A DNA stretch of 18,570 bases from Micromonosporaceae bacterium. GTDB lineage: Bacteria; Actinomycetota; Actinomycetes; Mycobacteriales; Micromonosporaceae. The stretch lies in contig JAFMQQ010000012.1 in NCBI GenBank assembly GCA_017354595.1, forward strand, positions 1 through 18,570, written 5' to 3'. This document shows, one piece after another, positions 6,512 through 13,682 of the stretch; position 1 is the stretch's first letter, and every line of letters starts with the position of its first letter. Made by a program: the position numbers and the translations under genes. The notes under the pieces were generated by a model. That model was given only the letters and a program-made list of their open reading frames with translations, made no database searches and was not told where the DNA came from.

Positions 6512-6799
6512 TCACTCGGCACCGGCGAAGCCGATCGAGAACGCCTCCTCCAGATCGTGCCGGGAGTACGCACGGAAGGCGATGTGGGTGTCGGTGTTCA
6601 GGACCCCATCGGTCTTCGAGATGCCGCCCGCGATCACCTCGGCGACCTCGTCGAACTCGCGCACCCGCACGATCGCGATCAGGTCCACCCCACCGGCCAC
6701 CGAGTAGACCTCGCTCACCCCCGGCAGGTCGGCCAGGGCGGCTGCCACCTCGGGGATGGCGTCGGTAGCGCAGTCGATGAGGACGATCGCGGTGATCAC
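6512..6799 (-). CDS. Stand-alone Lrp/AsnC ligand-binding (RAM) domain protein
   Basis: A 95-residue protein equal to the C-terminal effector/oligomerisation domain of Lrp/AsnC regulators, without the helix-turn-helix. It shows the beta-alpha-beta-beta-alpha-beta pattern: ITAIVLIDC, IPEVAAALADLPGVSEVYSVAGGVDLIAIVRV, then EFDEVAEVIAGGISKTDGVLNTDTHIAFRAY. The G-x-x-D-L turn (GGVDL, 36-40) is characteristic. Such proteins form amino-acid-binding oligomers or partner with full-length Lrp. The start is GTG with AGGAG (6812-6808, minus) 8 nt upstream. It is the last gene of the minus-strand run, 50 bp after the nucleotidyltransferase. Whether it modulates a regulator elsewhere is not visible. Confidence 0.88.
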   Translation of the reverse strand: MITAIVLIDCATDAIPEVAAALADLPGVSEVYSVAGGVDLIAIVRVREFDEVAEVIAGGISKTDGVLNTDTHIAFRAYSRHDLEEAFSIGFAGAE

Positions 6800-6849
6800 C
6801 TGGAACGCTCCTGGGGTCGTGGCGGCCCCGCGCGGCGCGGGCCGGCGGG

Positions 6850-7782
6850 TCAGCTCATGCTAACCGTGCCGGCGGGTACGGTTCCGTCGGTGCCGTACCG
6901 GATGGCGTCACGTAGCCGTTCCCCGGCCGGTACGGTGCCACCCGGCCAGACCAGCGCGTGGCTGACCCGGCCGCGGATCGTCGCACCGGCGCCGATCACC
7001 GCGTGGCTGACCGTACCGGTGACGGTCGCGCCGGCTCCGATCAGCACCCCGCCCGGGGCGGCGGCCGCCGCGTGCAGGTTCGCCGCGAGATAGTCGGCGG
7101 GGGTACCGGTGTCCAGGTAGGTTCCGGGGTACTCGACCACCGCCAGGTCACCGGCCGCCTCGGCCGGCCGCCACACCTGGCGTACCAGGTCGGCCGGCTC
7201 GGCGGTCAGCCGGGCCACCCGCCACCACGGGAGCAGCGAGACGCCGGCGAACCGGTACGCCCCGAACTCGGCCGGCCGGCCCGGCTCGGCGGGTACCCCG
7301 AGCAGCCGGGTCTGCCGCCCGTCCCACCCGGCCAGCAGCGGCACCAGGTCGCTGTTGCCGCCTTGTCCACTACTGGCCAGGTAGCCGTCGGCGTTGACCG
7401 CGAGTACGCCACGGCCGGCGATCCAGTCGCGCAGGTTGCCGATGCCACCGGCGGTACCCAACGGGTGCGGGCCGCGCTCGACCGACGGGTAGCCGCGGTC
7501 GCCCAATGCGGCGACGACCTGGTCGGCCAGGTACCAGGCGTTGACCGCGATCGCATCGGGACCGGCCAGCCCGAGCCTGGCCAGCCGGTCCAGCGCCCGA
7601 TCGAGCAGCGGTAGGTTGCCCACCGGGCAGAGTGCCTTCGGTACCCGGTCGGTCAGCGGTCGTAGCCGCCGCCCCTCGCCCGCGGCGAGTACCACCGCGG
7701 CCACCCTGACCCCGTCTGCTCCGGCTCCGGCCACTCCGGCTCCGGCCGCCGGAAGCCGGTCCGCCCCGACCCCGGCCGGCAC
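6850..7782 (-). CDS. Sugar-phosphate nucleotidyltransferase with hexapeptide tail
   Basis: Activates a sugar-1-phosphate with an NTP; it resembles the mannose-1-phosphate guanylyltransferase/MurU/HddC group. Visible: the nucleotide-binding signature LAAGEGRRLRPLTDRVPKAL (32-51, with K49), the LGTAGG loop (108-113), and the metal/sugar-binding N130-A131-D132. The C-terminal third carries left-handed beta-helix repeats (VLIGAGATVTGTVSHAVIGAG, about 243-270). The GTG at 7782 begins 3 nt after the Nudix stop. An internal GTG at V27, nearer the first conserved strand, is possible because residues 1-26 are Ala/Gly-rich and unconserved-looking. The sugar and base are not assignable; a GDP-mannose role would fit the mannosyltransferase at the window's end but is inference. 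Confidence 0.87.
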   Translation of the reverse strand: MPAGVGADRLPAAGAGVAGAGADGVRVAAVVLAAGEGRRLRPLTDRVPKALCPVGNLPLLDRALDRLARLGLAGPDAIAVNAWYLADQVVAALGDRGYPSVERGPHPLGTAGGIGNLRDWIAGRGVLAVNADGYLASSGQGGNSDLVPLLAGWDGRQTRLLGVPAEPGRPAEFGAYRFAGVSLLPWWRVARLTAEPADLVRQVWRPAEAAGDLAVVEYPGTYLDTGTPADYLAANLHAAAAAPGGVLIGAGATVTGTVSHAVIGAGATIRGRVSHALVWPGGTVPAGERLRDAIRYGTDGTVPAGTVSMS

Positions 7783-7785
7783 TGG

Positions 7786-8358
7786 TCAGCTCGCCGGGGG
7801 TTCGGCCAGGGAGCGCTTGGCCAGCGGCCCGATGCCGTACTGCGCGAGCAGGTTCGCGGTCGGCGTAGTCAACTGTGGCAGTGCGTCCAGCGGGTGCCAC
7901 GCCGCCTCATGCACCTCGGCACCGTCCACATGCAACTGTGCCTCGGCCGGTACCCGTGCCTCGAAGACCATGTCGATCCACCGCCCCCGGTTGTGTACCT
8001 GGGCGTTGGGTGTGGCGGCGGTCAGTTCGGCCGGGTCGACCCGTACCCCGGTCTCCTCGTACAGCTCGCGGGCCGCGCCGACCACCGGCGCTTCACCGCG
8101 CTTGAGCAGACCGCCCGGCAGCGACCAGCCGCGCCTGGGTGGCTGGTGCAGGAGCAGCAACCGGCCCGGCTCCGGCGCGCCGCTCTGCCGCAGCAGTACC
8201 ACCGCACCCACGATGTACTTCGCCGTACCCAGGCGGATGATCCGCCGGCGCCAGTGTGCCGGCAGCCGGTAGAAGGTCTCGAAGGCACGCCCGCGCAACC
8301 AGGCGCGCCCCGGGAGGGTGCGTCCCAGCCTGGCTCGCGCGACCGGAGGACTCGTCAC
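7786..8358 (-). CDS. Nudix hydrolase
   Basis: A 190-residue protein that hydrolyses a nucleoside diphosphate linked to another moiety. It has a complete Nudix box: G83-x5-E89-x7-R97-E98-L99-x-E101-E102-x-G104-V105, with all metal-binding glutamates present. A basic N-terminal extension of about 45 residues (RLGRTLPGRAWLRGRAF, HWRRRIIRL) precedes the core. No Shine-Dalgarno precedes the GTG, which lies 9 nt after the RSH stop, so it is likely translated by coupling. The substrate is unknown. Proximity to an RSH (p)ppGpp enzyme makes a nucleotide-alarmone or housecleaning role possible, but no sequence feature proves it. Confidence 0.93.
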   Translation of the reverse strand: MTSPPVARARLGRTLPGRAWLRGRAFETFYRLPAHWRRRIIRLGTAKYIVGAVVLLRQSGAPEPGRLLLLHQPPRRGWSLPGGLLKRGEAPVVGAARELYEETGVRVDPAELTAATPNAQVHNRGRWIDMVFEARVPAEAQLHVDGAEVHEAAWHPLDALPQLTTPTANLLAQYGIGPLAKRSLAEPPAS

Positions 8359-8361
8359 CGA

Positions 8362-8377
8362 GCCAGGCTAGCCTGGC
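8362..8377. repeat. Perfect 16-bp palindrome over the RSH stop codon
   Basis: GCCAGGCTAGCCTGGC is its own reverse complement; as RNA it can form a 6-bp GC-rich stem with a CUAG loop. It contains the RSH stop codon (8370-8368, minus) and ends 4 nt upstream of the Nudix GTG. It could influence termination-reinitiation between the two genes or bind a protein. No T-run follows, so it is not an intrinsic terminator. Confidence 0.85.
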
Positions 8378-10194
8378 GGCTCGTCCACCGGGGAGCGGTC
8401 CACCGAGCTGATCAGCCGGTCCGCGACATCCCCGGCGGGTATCCGGTCCTCGGCGACGGCGACCAGCAGCGCCTCCTGGTCCGGGTAGCCCAGCTCACCG
8501 GCGAGGCTGAGCAGCAACCGGTCGTCGCCCAGACCACGATCCCGGTGGCGCAGTGCCAGGCTCAGCGCGGCCATGCCCAGCTGTACCCGGTGCGCCACGG
8601 TATCCGGCCCGGCAGCTCCGCCGCCGGTCTCTCCCGCCACCTGCTGGAACCAGAGGTTGATCTGTAGCTGTGCGGCGGGGGTGCGGACGAAGGAGAGCCA
8701 CTCGCGGGACGGGCCGCTGTCGAGCCGGTTCTCACTGATGATCTCCACCACCTCGCCATCGGCGAGCGGTGTGCCGAGCGGGACCAGGCGCCCGTCCCGC
8801 TTGGCGCCGACGCAACCGTGCCCGGTCTCGGTGGACAGCGCGTACGCCAGGTCGACCGGCGTGCTTCCGGAGGGCAGCTGGATCCGGCGGCCATCGGTGG
8901 TGAAGACCTGCACCTGCCCCTCGGTGAGGTCGCAGCGCAGCGCGTCGAGGAAACTCGTCGCATCCTCGGCCACCGACTGCCAGTCCAGCACCCGCTTCAA
9001 CCAGGCCACCTGCTCCTCGCGCGCCTGCCGGCTCAGCCGGGCGGTGTACTCCGGGTCGCGGAAGTTCACCACGATGCCGTACTCGGCGGTCTTGTGCATC
9101 GGCTCGGTCCGGATCAGCACCTCCAGCGGCTGGTCGCCGGGGCCGAGCACGGTGGTGTGCAGCGAGCGGTAGAGGTTGTTCTTCGGCGAGGCGATGAAGT
9201 CCTTGAACCGACCGGGTACGGGTCGCCAGGTGGTGTGCACCGTGCCCAGGGCGGCGTAGCAGTCGGTCTGCCGGCCGTCCACCACGATCACGACGCGGGG
9301 CAGGTCGTGCGGATCGTCGTGGCCGGCGGCGACGCTGTCCTTCCAGATCGAGTAGTAGTGGCGCGGCCGGTCGGTCACGGTTGCGGTGATCTTCGCCCGG
9401 TTCAGTTCGGACTGAAGGGTACCGATGACGGCGGACAGGAATCCGGCCCGGTCCCGCTGGTTGTGACGGTGTTCGTCGATCCGGGCGTACCACTCCGGCT
9501 CCAGCGTCCACAGCACCGCGTCCTCGAGCTGGCGCTTGAGCGCCTGGATCCCGAGCCGGTCGCAGAGCGGTACCAGCACCTCGCTGGTGGCCCGGGCGAT
9601 GCGCGCCCGGGAGGCGGGCGAGCGGGCAGCCAGGGTCTGCATGTTGTGCAGCCGGTCGGCCATCTTGATGACCAGCACCCGGATGTCCTTGCCGGCCCGT
9701 ACCAGCATCTTGCGGATCGTCTCGGCCTCGGCGTTGGCGCCGAAGTAGACCTTGTCGAACTTCGTCACCCCGTCGACCAGCAGCGCGACCTCGCCACCGA
9801 AGGCCGCGGTCAGCTCCTCGAGCGTGTAGCTGGTGTCCTCGACCGTGTCGTGCAGCAGGGCGGCGACCAGCGTCGTGGTGTCCATGCCCAGATCGGCCAG
9901 GATCCTCGCGACGGCGAGGGGGTGGGTGATGTACGGCTCGCCGCTCTTGCGCAGCTGCCCGTGGTGCATCCGATCGGCAACCAGGTATCCCTTGCGGAGC
10001 AGCGCAACGTTCCCCCGGGGGTGCTGTTGCCGGTGGGCACGCAGCAGCCCGCCGACCGGGTCGCCGGGTTGGTTCGGCCAGGGCAGCAGCGAACGCAGGC
10101 GTCTGCCGAACCGGCCCTCGTGGATGGCCGGCCCAACCGCGGCCGGGGCGGATACGCGCTGGGCAGCGCTACCCGCGCCGGCGGTGAGGTCCAC
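8368..10194 (-). CDS. Divergent RelA/SpoT homologue (RSH), probably hydrolase-biased
   Basis: A 608-residue (p)ppGpp enzyme relative. Order: basic N-terminus (1-60), HD hydrolase domain (about 62-190), synthetase-like domain (about 255-380), TGS domain (about 427-488), then 120 helical residues; the C-terminal RIS/ACT part of canonical 750-850-residue Rel is missing. The hydrolase residues are intact: H77, H91, H115-D116, E119-D120, D180. The synthetase keeps RFKDF (329-333), LHT (345-347), EVLIRT (358-363) and HKTAEYG, but the canonical DLVGIR strand reads DLPRVV (297-302) and the usual NGYxSLHT reads NLYRSLHT. It may be a paralogue like Streptomyces RshA, which is known beside full-length RelA. 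The GTG has a near-perfect ribosome-binding site. Confidence 0.93.
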   Translation of the reverse strand: MDLTAGAGSAAQRVSAPAAVGPAIHEGRFGRRLRSLLPWPNQPGDPVGGLLRAHRQQHPRGNVALLRKGYLVADRMHHGQLRKSGEPYITHPLAVARILADLGMDTTTLVAALLHDTVEDTSYTLEELTAAFGGEVALLVDGVTKFDKVYFGANAEAETIRKMLVRAGKDIRVLVIKMADRLHNMQTLAARSPASRARIARATSEVLVPLCDRLGIQALKRQLEDAVLWTLEPEWYARIDEHRHNQRDRAGFLSAVIGTLQSELNRAKITATVTDRPRHYYSIWKDSVAAGHDDPHDLPRVVIVVDGRQTDCYAALGTVHTTWRPVPGRFKDFIASPKNNLYRSLHTTVLGPGDQPLEVLIRTEPMHKTAEYGIVVNFRDPEYTARLSRQAREEQVAWLKRVLDWQSVAEDATSFLDALRCDLTEGQVQVFTTDGRRIQLPSGSTPVDLAYALSTETGHGCVGAKRDGRLVPLGTPLADGEVVEIISENRLDSGPSREWLSFVRTPAAQLQINLWFQQVAGETGGGAAGPDTVAHRVQLGMAALSLALRHRDRGLGDDRLLLSLAGELGYPDQEALLVAVAEDRIPAGDVADRLISSVDRSPVDEPPG

Positions 10195-10195
10195 C

Positions 10196-10206
10196 GATCA
10201 CCTCCT
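10196..10206 (-). promoter_or_regulatory. Extended Shine-Dalgarno of the RSH gene
   Basis: Read on the minus strand, AGGAGGTGATC is an 11-nt uninterrupted complement to the usual bacterial 16S rRNA 3' end. It ends 1 nt before the GTG, leaving 6 nt between AGGAGG and the start. It fixes GTG 10194 as the start and suggests strong translation, in contrast to the leaderless or weak sites nearby. Confidence 0.85.
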
Positions 10207-10300
10207 GTCGCGCGTCCCGGGAGGGCACGTCCCGACCAGGATGCGCCGAGCCTGCCGCCGGGCCGCTGGGCGACAAACCCACACACACCCCCAGTTCGTG

Positions 10301-12127
10301 CTACAAGCCTAGCGATGATCCCGTCAGCCGATCGGGCAGGAGGTGGTGTGCGTACGGCTGAATCGCGGCTCGCTCCACTGTGGCCAACAGAGCGTGAAAC
10401 CGGGCCGCCCCGCTCGCCGGCAGCCCCCAGCCGTCGGTCGCCCGGACCAGCCGGGCGTCTGGCCGCTCCAGCCAGGCCAGCAACCGCTCGGTCTCCTCGG
10501 CGCTGGCCGCCGGGGTCGGGCCGGGGCCGGGGCGTACCGTCTCGGCGGTGGCGAGCAGGGTCTCGATCGTGGGACCCGGGTGCCGGGCCGGCGGCGAGGT
10601 ACCGGCGGCGGCGAGCCGGCCGTACCGGATGACCGCCAGCTGCCAGCCCCCGGCCGTTGCCGGCCGGGCCGCCACCAGCTCGGCGATCCCGGTCAGCGAA
10701 CTCAGCCGCTGCATCCGGGTGGTCGCGCGCAGCAGAGTACTCAGCCGCCGCCGCAGCGTCGCGGCCTCCTCGTAGCGCTGCTGCCCGGCGAGGTGGGCGA
10801 TCCGCGCCAGCAGTGGCTCGACCACCGGCGCCACATCGTCCACTGTGGCCACCCGGAACGGCTGCGCGGCGGCCGCCGCATAGTCGGCGGGGGAGACCCG
10901 GTGTTCGCACGGCGCCGGGCAGCGCCCCAGTTCGGCCAGCACGCACGCGGGCGTCGGGGTCCGCGCGGAGAGCCGCTGCGTGCACTGGCGCAGCGGGAGG
11001 GCGTCGTACAGCCCGGCAGCGGCCTGCTCGGCCGCGCGCGATGAGCCGAACGGGCCGAGGTACGCCGCACCGTCGGCGGCCAGCGCGCGCACCACCGACA
11101 GCCGCGGGTACGCCTCCACGGTGAGCTTCAGCCAGTGCACCCGCTCGGGGAACTTCGACCGGCGGTTGTACGGCGGCTTGTGCGCGGCGATCAGCCGCAG
11201 CTCCCGTACCTCCGCCTCCAGCGCGTGGGCGCACTCGATCGCCTCGACCCGGACCGCGGCGGCCAGCATCTCGGAGATCCGGGCCCGCTTCTCCGCCGCA
11301 GTGAAGTAGGACCGGACGCGGGTCGCGATGGCGCCGCTGGTGCCGACGTAGAGCGGGCGGTCATCGATGGCCCGGAAGACGTACACCCCGGGTGCGTCCG
11401 GCAGCCCTTCGGCGAGGTGGCGCTTGGCCCGCTGGGTCGGGCTGACCGCCTTGGCGAACTCGACCGCCTCGCCGAGCGTGAAGACCCGGTAGCTGCCCAG
11501 CCGGGCGAAGAGGGCGTGCAGCACATCGACCGTGGCGCGCGCGTCGGCCAGCGCGCGGTGGTTGGGGGTACGGGCACCGAAGTGGTTGGCGAGGGTGGAC
11601 AGCCGCCGGTCCGGTACCTCGTCCCGGGTCAACGCACGCCGGGCGAGCGCCGCGGTGTCCAGGACGGTCGGCCGGGGCCATGGGTACCCGTACCGCCCGC
11701 AGGCGGCCTTGAGGAACCCGACGTCATAGGGCGCGTTGTGCGCCACCCAGACGCAGCCGCGGGCGAACTCCAGGAACGCGGGCAGCACGGCGGCCAGGGT
11801 CGGCGCCGGCGTGAGCATCGCCTGGGTGATCCCGGTCAGTACGGTGATGAAGGGCGGTACCGGCCGGCCCGGGTTGACCAGGGTGCCGAACTCGCCGAGC
11901 TCCTCCCCAGCGCGGATCTTGACCGCGCCGATCTCGGTCACACCGCACTCCTCGGGCGGGCCGCCGGTGGTCTCCAGGTCGACCACGACGAAGGTGGTCT
12001 CGCGCAACGATCGGGCGGTGTCGCCGGCCGGCCCGCCGGTCGCGCCGCTCAGAAACTCGTCGATGGTCCCCTGAACGAAGCGCCCGGCGCGCCCCGGGCG
12101 GGCACGCCCGAGCCAGCCCTCTGTCAC
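10301..12127 (-). CDS. DEDDh 3'-5' exonuclease fused to GIY-YIG UvrC-like domain
   Basis: A two-part nuclease of 608 residues from GTG 12127. The N-terminal DnaQ-like exonuclease shows D50-x-E52, D135 (HNAPYDVGF) and H190/D195 (NHRALADA). The C-terminal half matches the UvrC N-terminus: PGVYVFRAIDDRPLYVGTS (G247, Y249, Y260, G262), R270 and E304. A cysteine set C382-x12-C395-x7-C403-x3-C407 resembles the UvrC iron-sulfur motif, and a UVR-like segment (RYEEAATLRRRL, 451-462) follows. UvrC's RNase H and HhH domains are absent. The architecture is that of mycobacterial Rv2191. Predicted DNA processing or repair is known only by family. The open frame continues to 12448, but that part overlaps the NYN gene. 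No Shine-Dalgarno is seen, so the start is the least certain point. Confidence 0.92.
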   Translation of the reverse strand: MTEGWLGRARPGRAGRFVQGTIDEFLSGATGGPAGDTARSLRETTFVVVDLETTGGPPEECGVTEIGAVKIRAGEELGEFGTLVNPGRPVPPFITVLTGITQAMLTPAPTLAAVLPAFLEFARGCVWVAHNAPYDVGFLKAACGRYGYPWPRPTVLDTAALARRALTRDEVPDRRLSTLANHFGARTPNHRALADARATVDVLHALFARLGSYRVFTLGEAVEFAKAVSPTQRAKRHLAEGLPDAPGVYVFRAIDDRPLYVGTSGAIATRVRSYFTAAEKRARISEMLAAAVRVEAIECAHALEAEVRELRLIAAHKPPYNRRSKFPERVHWLKLTVEAYPRLSVVRALAADGAAYLGPFGSSRAAEQAAAGLYDALPLRQCTQRLSARTPTPACVLAELGRCPAPCEHRVSPADYAAAAAQPFRVATVDDVAPVVEPLLARIAHLAGQQRYEEAATLRRRLSTLLRATTRMQRLSSLTGIAELVAARPATAGGWQLAVIRYGRLAAAGTSPPARHPGPTIETLLATAETVRPGPGPTPAASAEETERLLAWLERPDARLVRATDGWGLPASGAARFHALLATVERAAIQPYAHHLLPDRLTGSSLGL

Positions 12128-12236
12128 GCCGGCACCGTACGGCCGGGGTACGACAGCGGGACCGCGACGCGCCGGGCTGCGGGCGGGTGCACGCTGCCCG
12201 GACGCAGGGCGCGGGTGGAGCGCGGGTAACGACAGG

Positions 12237-12277
12237 CTGACATGAGGAGCCGGACTGGTGTCAGCAGTGCGACACTG
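12237..12277. promoter_or_regulatory. Overlapping inverted repeats before the NYN gene
   Basis: CTGACA (12237-12242) pairs with TGTCAG (12259-12264) across 16 nt. Next to it CAGTG (12265-12269) and CACTG (12273-12277) form a 5-bp hairpin with a CGA loop, ending 5 nt before the ATG. GTGTC (12258) and GACAC (12271) give a competing pairing. They sit in the 155-bp region between divergent exonuclease and NYN genes, so a shared operator or a translation-modulating structure is possible. No clear -10/-35 pair was found for either gene. Confidence 0.45.
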
Positions 12278-12282
12278 GGCGC

Positions 12283-13659
12283 ATGTCCGCGCAGGTTCCT
12301 GATCACGATCCGGCCCCGGCCGGGGGCGAGCCGGAGCCTGCTGGGCAGGCAGAGCCGGCGGAGCCGATCCTGCTGGAGCCGGTACGGCTGCGGGTGATCT
12401 CACTGGCCGCGGCCGCCCTGGCCGGGCTGCCCTTCGACGAGATCCCACCGCCGCTGCGCCGGGTCGCCAAGTTCGCCCCCCGGCAACGGGCCCGGCTGGG
12501 CGGTACGGCGATCGCGACCCAGCTCACCAACGACCTGCTGTTCCGCCAGCGGGTCGCCAGCCGGGTGGTCGAGGAGGCCGGGGACCTGGGTGCCTCGGTG
12601 CTGGCCGGGCACGCCCCGGCCGCCGCCGACCCGGTCGAGGTCGCCGCGCTGGCGTACCTGGCCCGGTCGACCGGCTGGGTGGAGCTGGTCGGTGCCGCCG
12701 GGGAGGCGGTACGGGTCGAGGCGGACAGCGCCGCGATCACCGAGCGGCTGCGCGACGCGGAGCAGCGGGTGGCCCGGGCCGAGCACGACCGGGCTGTCGC
12801 CCGGGTGGAGGCGGACAAGCTGCGCGACGAGCTGGCCCGGTTGCGCGAGGAGACCGCCGGCATCCGGGACGAGAACCGCGTCCTGCACCGGCAACTGCGC
12901 GAGGCGCAGACGCGGGAACGGCGGGCGAGCGAGCTGCTCGCCACCGAGCGTGGCCGGCTGGCCCGCTCCGCCGCAGATCACGAGGCGGAGCTGCGCCGGC
13001 TGCGCGGCAAGCTGGCCGATGCGGAGGCGGCCGCTGGCGCCAACCGGCAGGCGGCGAAGGAGGCCCGGCAGGTCGACGACGCCCGGCTGTGGCTGCTGCT
13101 GGAGACGATCGGTCAGGCCGCTCTGGGCCTGCGCCGGGAGCTCGCTCTGGAGCCGACCTCGGTACGGCCGGCCGATGTGGTGGCGGCGGAGGCGGCCGGG
13201 GTGGCGGGTACCCCCGGTGCCGGAAAGGCGCGGGCGCTGGACGCGGACGACCCGGCCCGGTTGGACCAGCTGCTCGCGCTGCCGAAGGCGCACCTGATCG
13301 TCGACGGGTACAACGTGACCAAGACCGGGTTCGGCGAGATCTCGCTGGAGCAGCAGCGCCAGCGCCTGGTCAGCGGCCTGGGCGGGCTGGTCGCGCAGAC
13401 CGCGGCGGAGGTCACCGCGGTCTTCGACGGAGCCGAGCGGATGGTGGCGCTGCCGCCGGCGCCGCGCGGCGTGCGGGTGCTCTTCTCCCGCAAGGGGGAG
13501 ACCGCAGATGAGCTGATCCGGCGCCTGGTGCGGGCCGAGCCGGCCGGCCGGCCGATCGTGGTGATCTCCTCCGACCGGGAGGTCGCCGACGGGGTACGCC
13601 GCCACGGGGCGTACCCGTTGAGCTCCGGCACCCTTCTCCGCCGGCTCGCCCGCGTCTGA
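12283..13659 (+). CDS. NYN-domain (YacP-like) predicted RNA-binding/nuclease protein
   Basis: A 458-residue protein in three parts. Residues 30-145 are a helical N-terminal domain; 147-265 form a long, highly charged coiled coil (ITERLRDAEQRVARAEHD onward); 335-458 are a NYN PIN-like domain of the YacP type, with D341-G-Y-N344, D382 (FDGAER), D409 (ETADELIRRL) and SSDREV (429-434). The acidic residues fit a metal-dependent RNase core; YacP relatives act in RNA processing. The 50-residue Pro/Glu-rich start and the coiled coil suggest oligomerisation. The ATG has only a weak GGGCG upstream. It diverges from the exonuclease and converges on the ABC permease with a 23-bp gap. Confidence 0.88.
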   Translation: MSAQVPDHDPAPAGGEPEPAGQAEPAEPILLEPVRLRVISLAAAALAGLPFDEIPPPLRRVAKFAPRQRARLGGTAIATQLTNDLLFRQRVASRVVEEAGDLGASVLAGHAPAAADPVEVAALAYLARSTGWVELVGAAGEAVRVEADSAAITERLRDAEQRVARAEHDRAVARVEADKLRDELARLREETAGIRDENRVLHRQLREAQTRERRASELLATERGRLARSAADHEAELRRLRGKLADAEAAAGANRQAAKEARQVDDARLWLLLETIGQAALGLRRELALEPTSVRPADVVAAEAAGVAGTPGAGKARALDADDPARLDQLLALPKAHLIVDGYNVTKTGFGEISLEQQRQRLVSGLGGLVAQTAAEVTAVFDGAERMVALPPAPRGVRVLFSRKGETADELIRRLVRAEPAGRPIVVISSDREVADGVRRHGAYPLSSGTLLRRLARV

Positions 13660-13682
13660 CCCAGCCGGGTCGGCGGGCCTGG

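Noticed and set aside
8818..10632. A 604-codon plus-strand frame opposite the RSH gene
   Set aside because: Val/Gly/Arg/Gln-rich with no domain; the RSH gene on the other strand has complete HD and TGS motifs.
12128..12448. N-terminal extension of the exonuclease frame
   Set aside because: Pro/Arg/Ala-rich, without family similarity, and overlapping the start of the divergent NYN gene.
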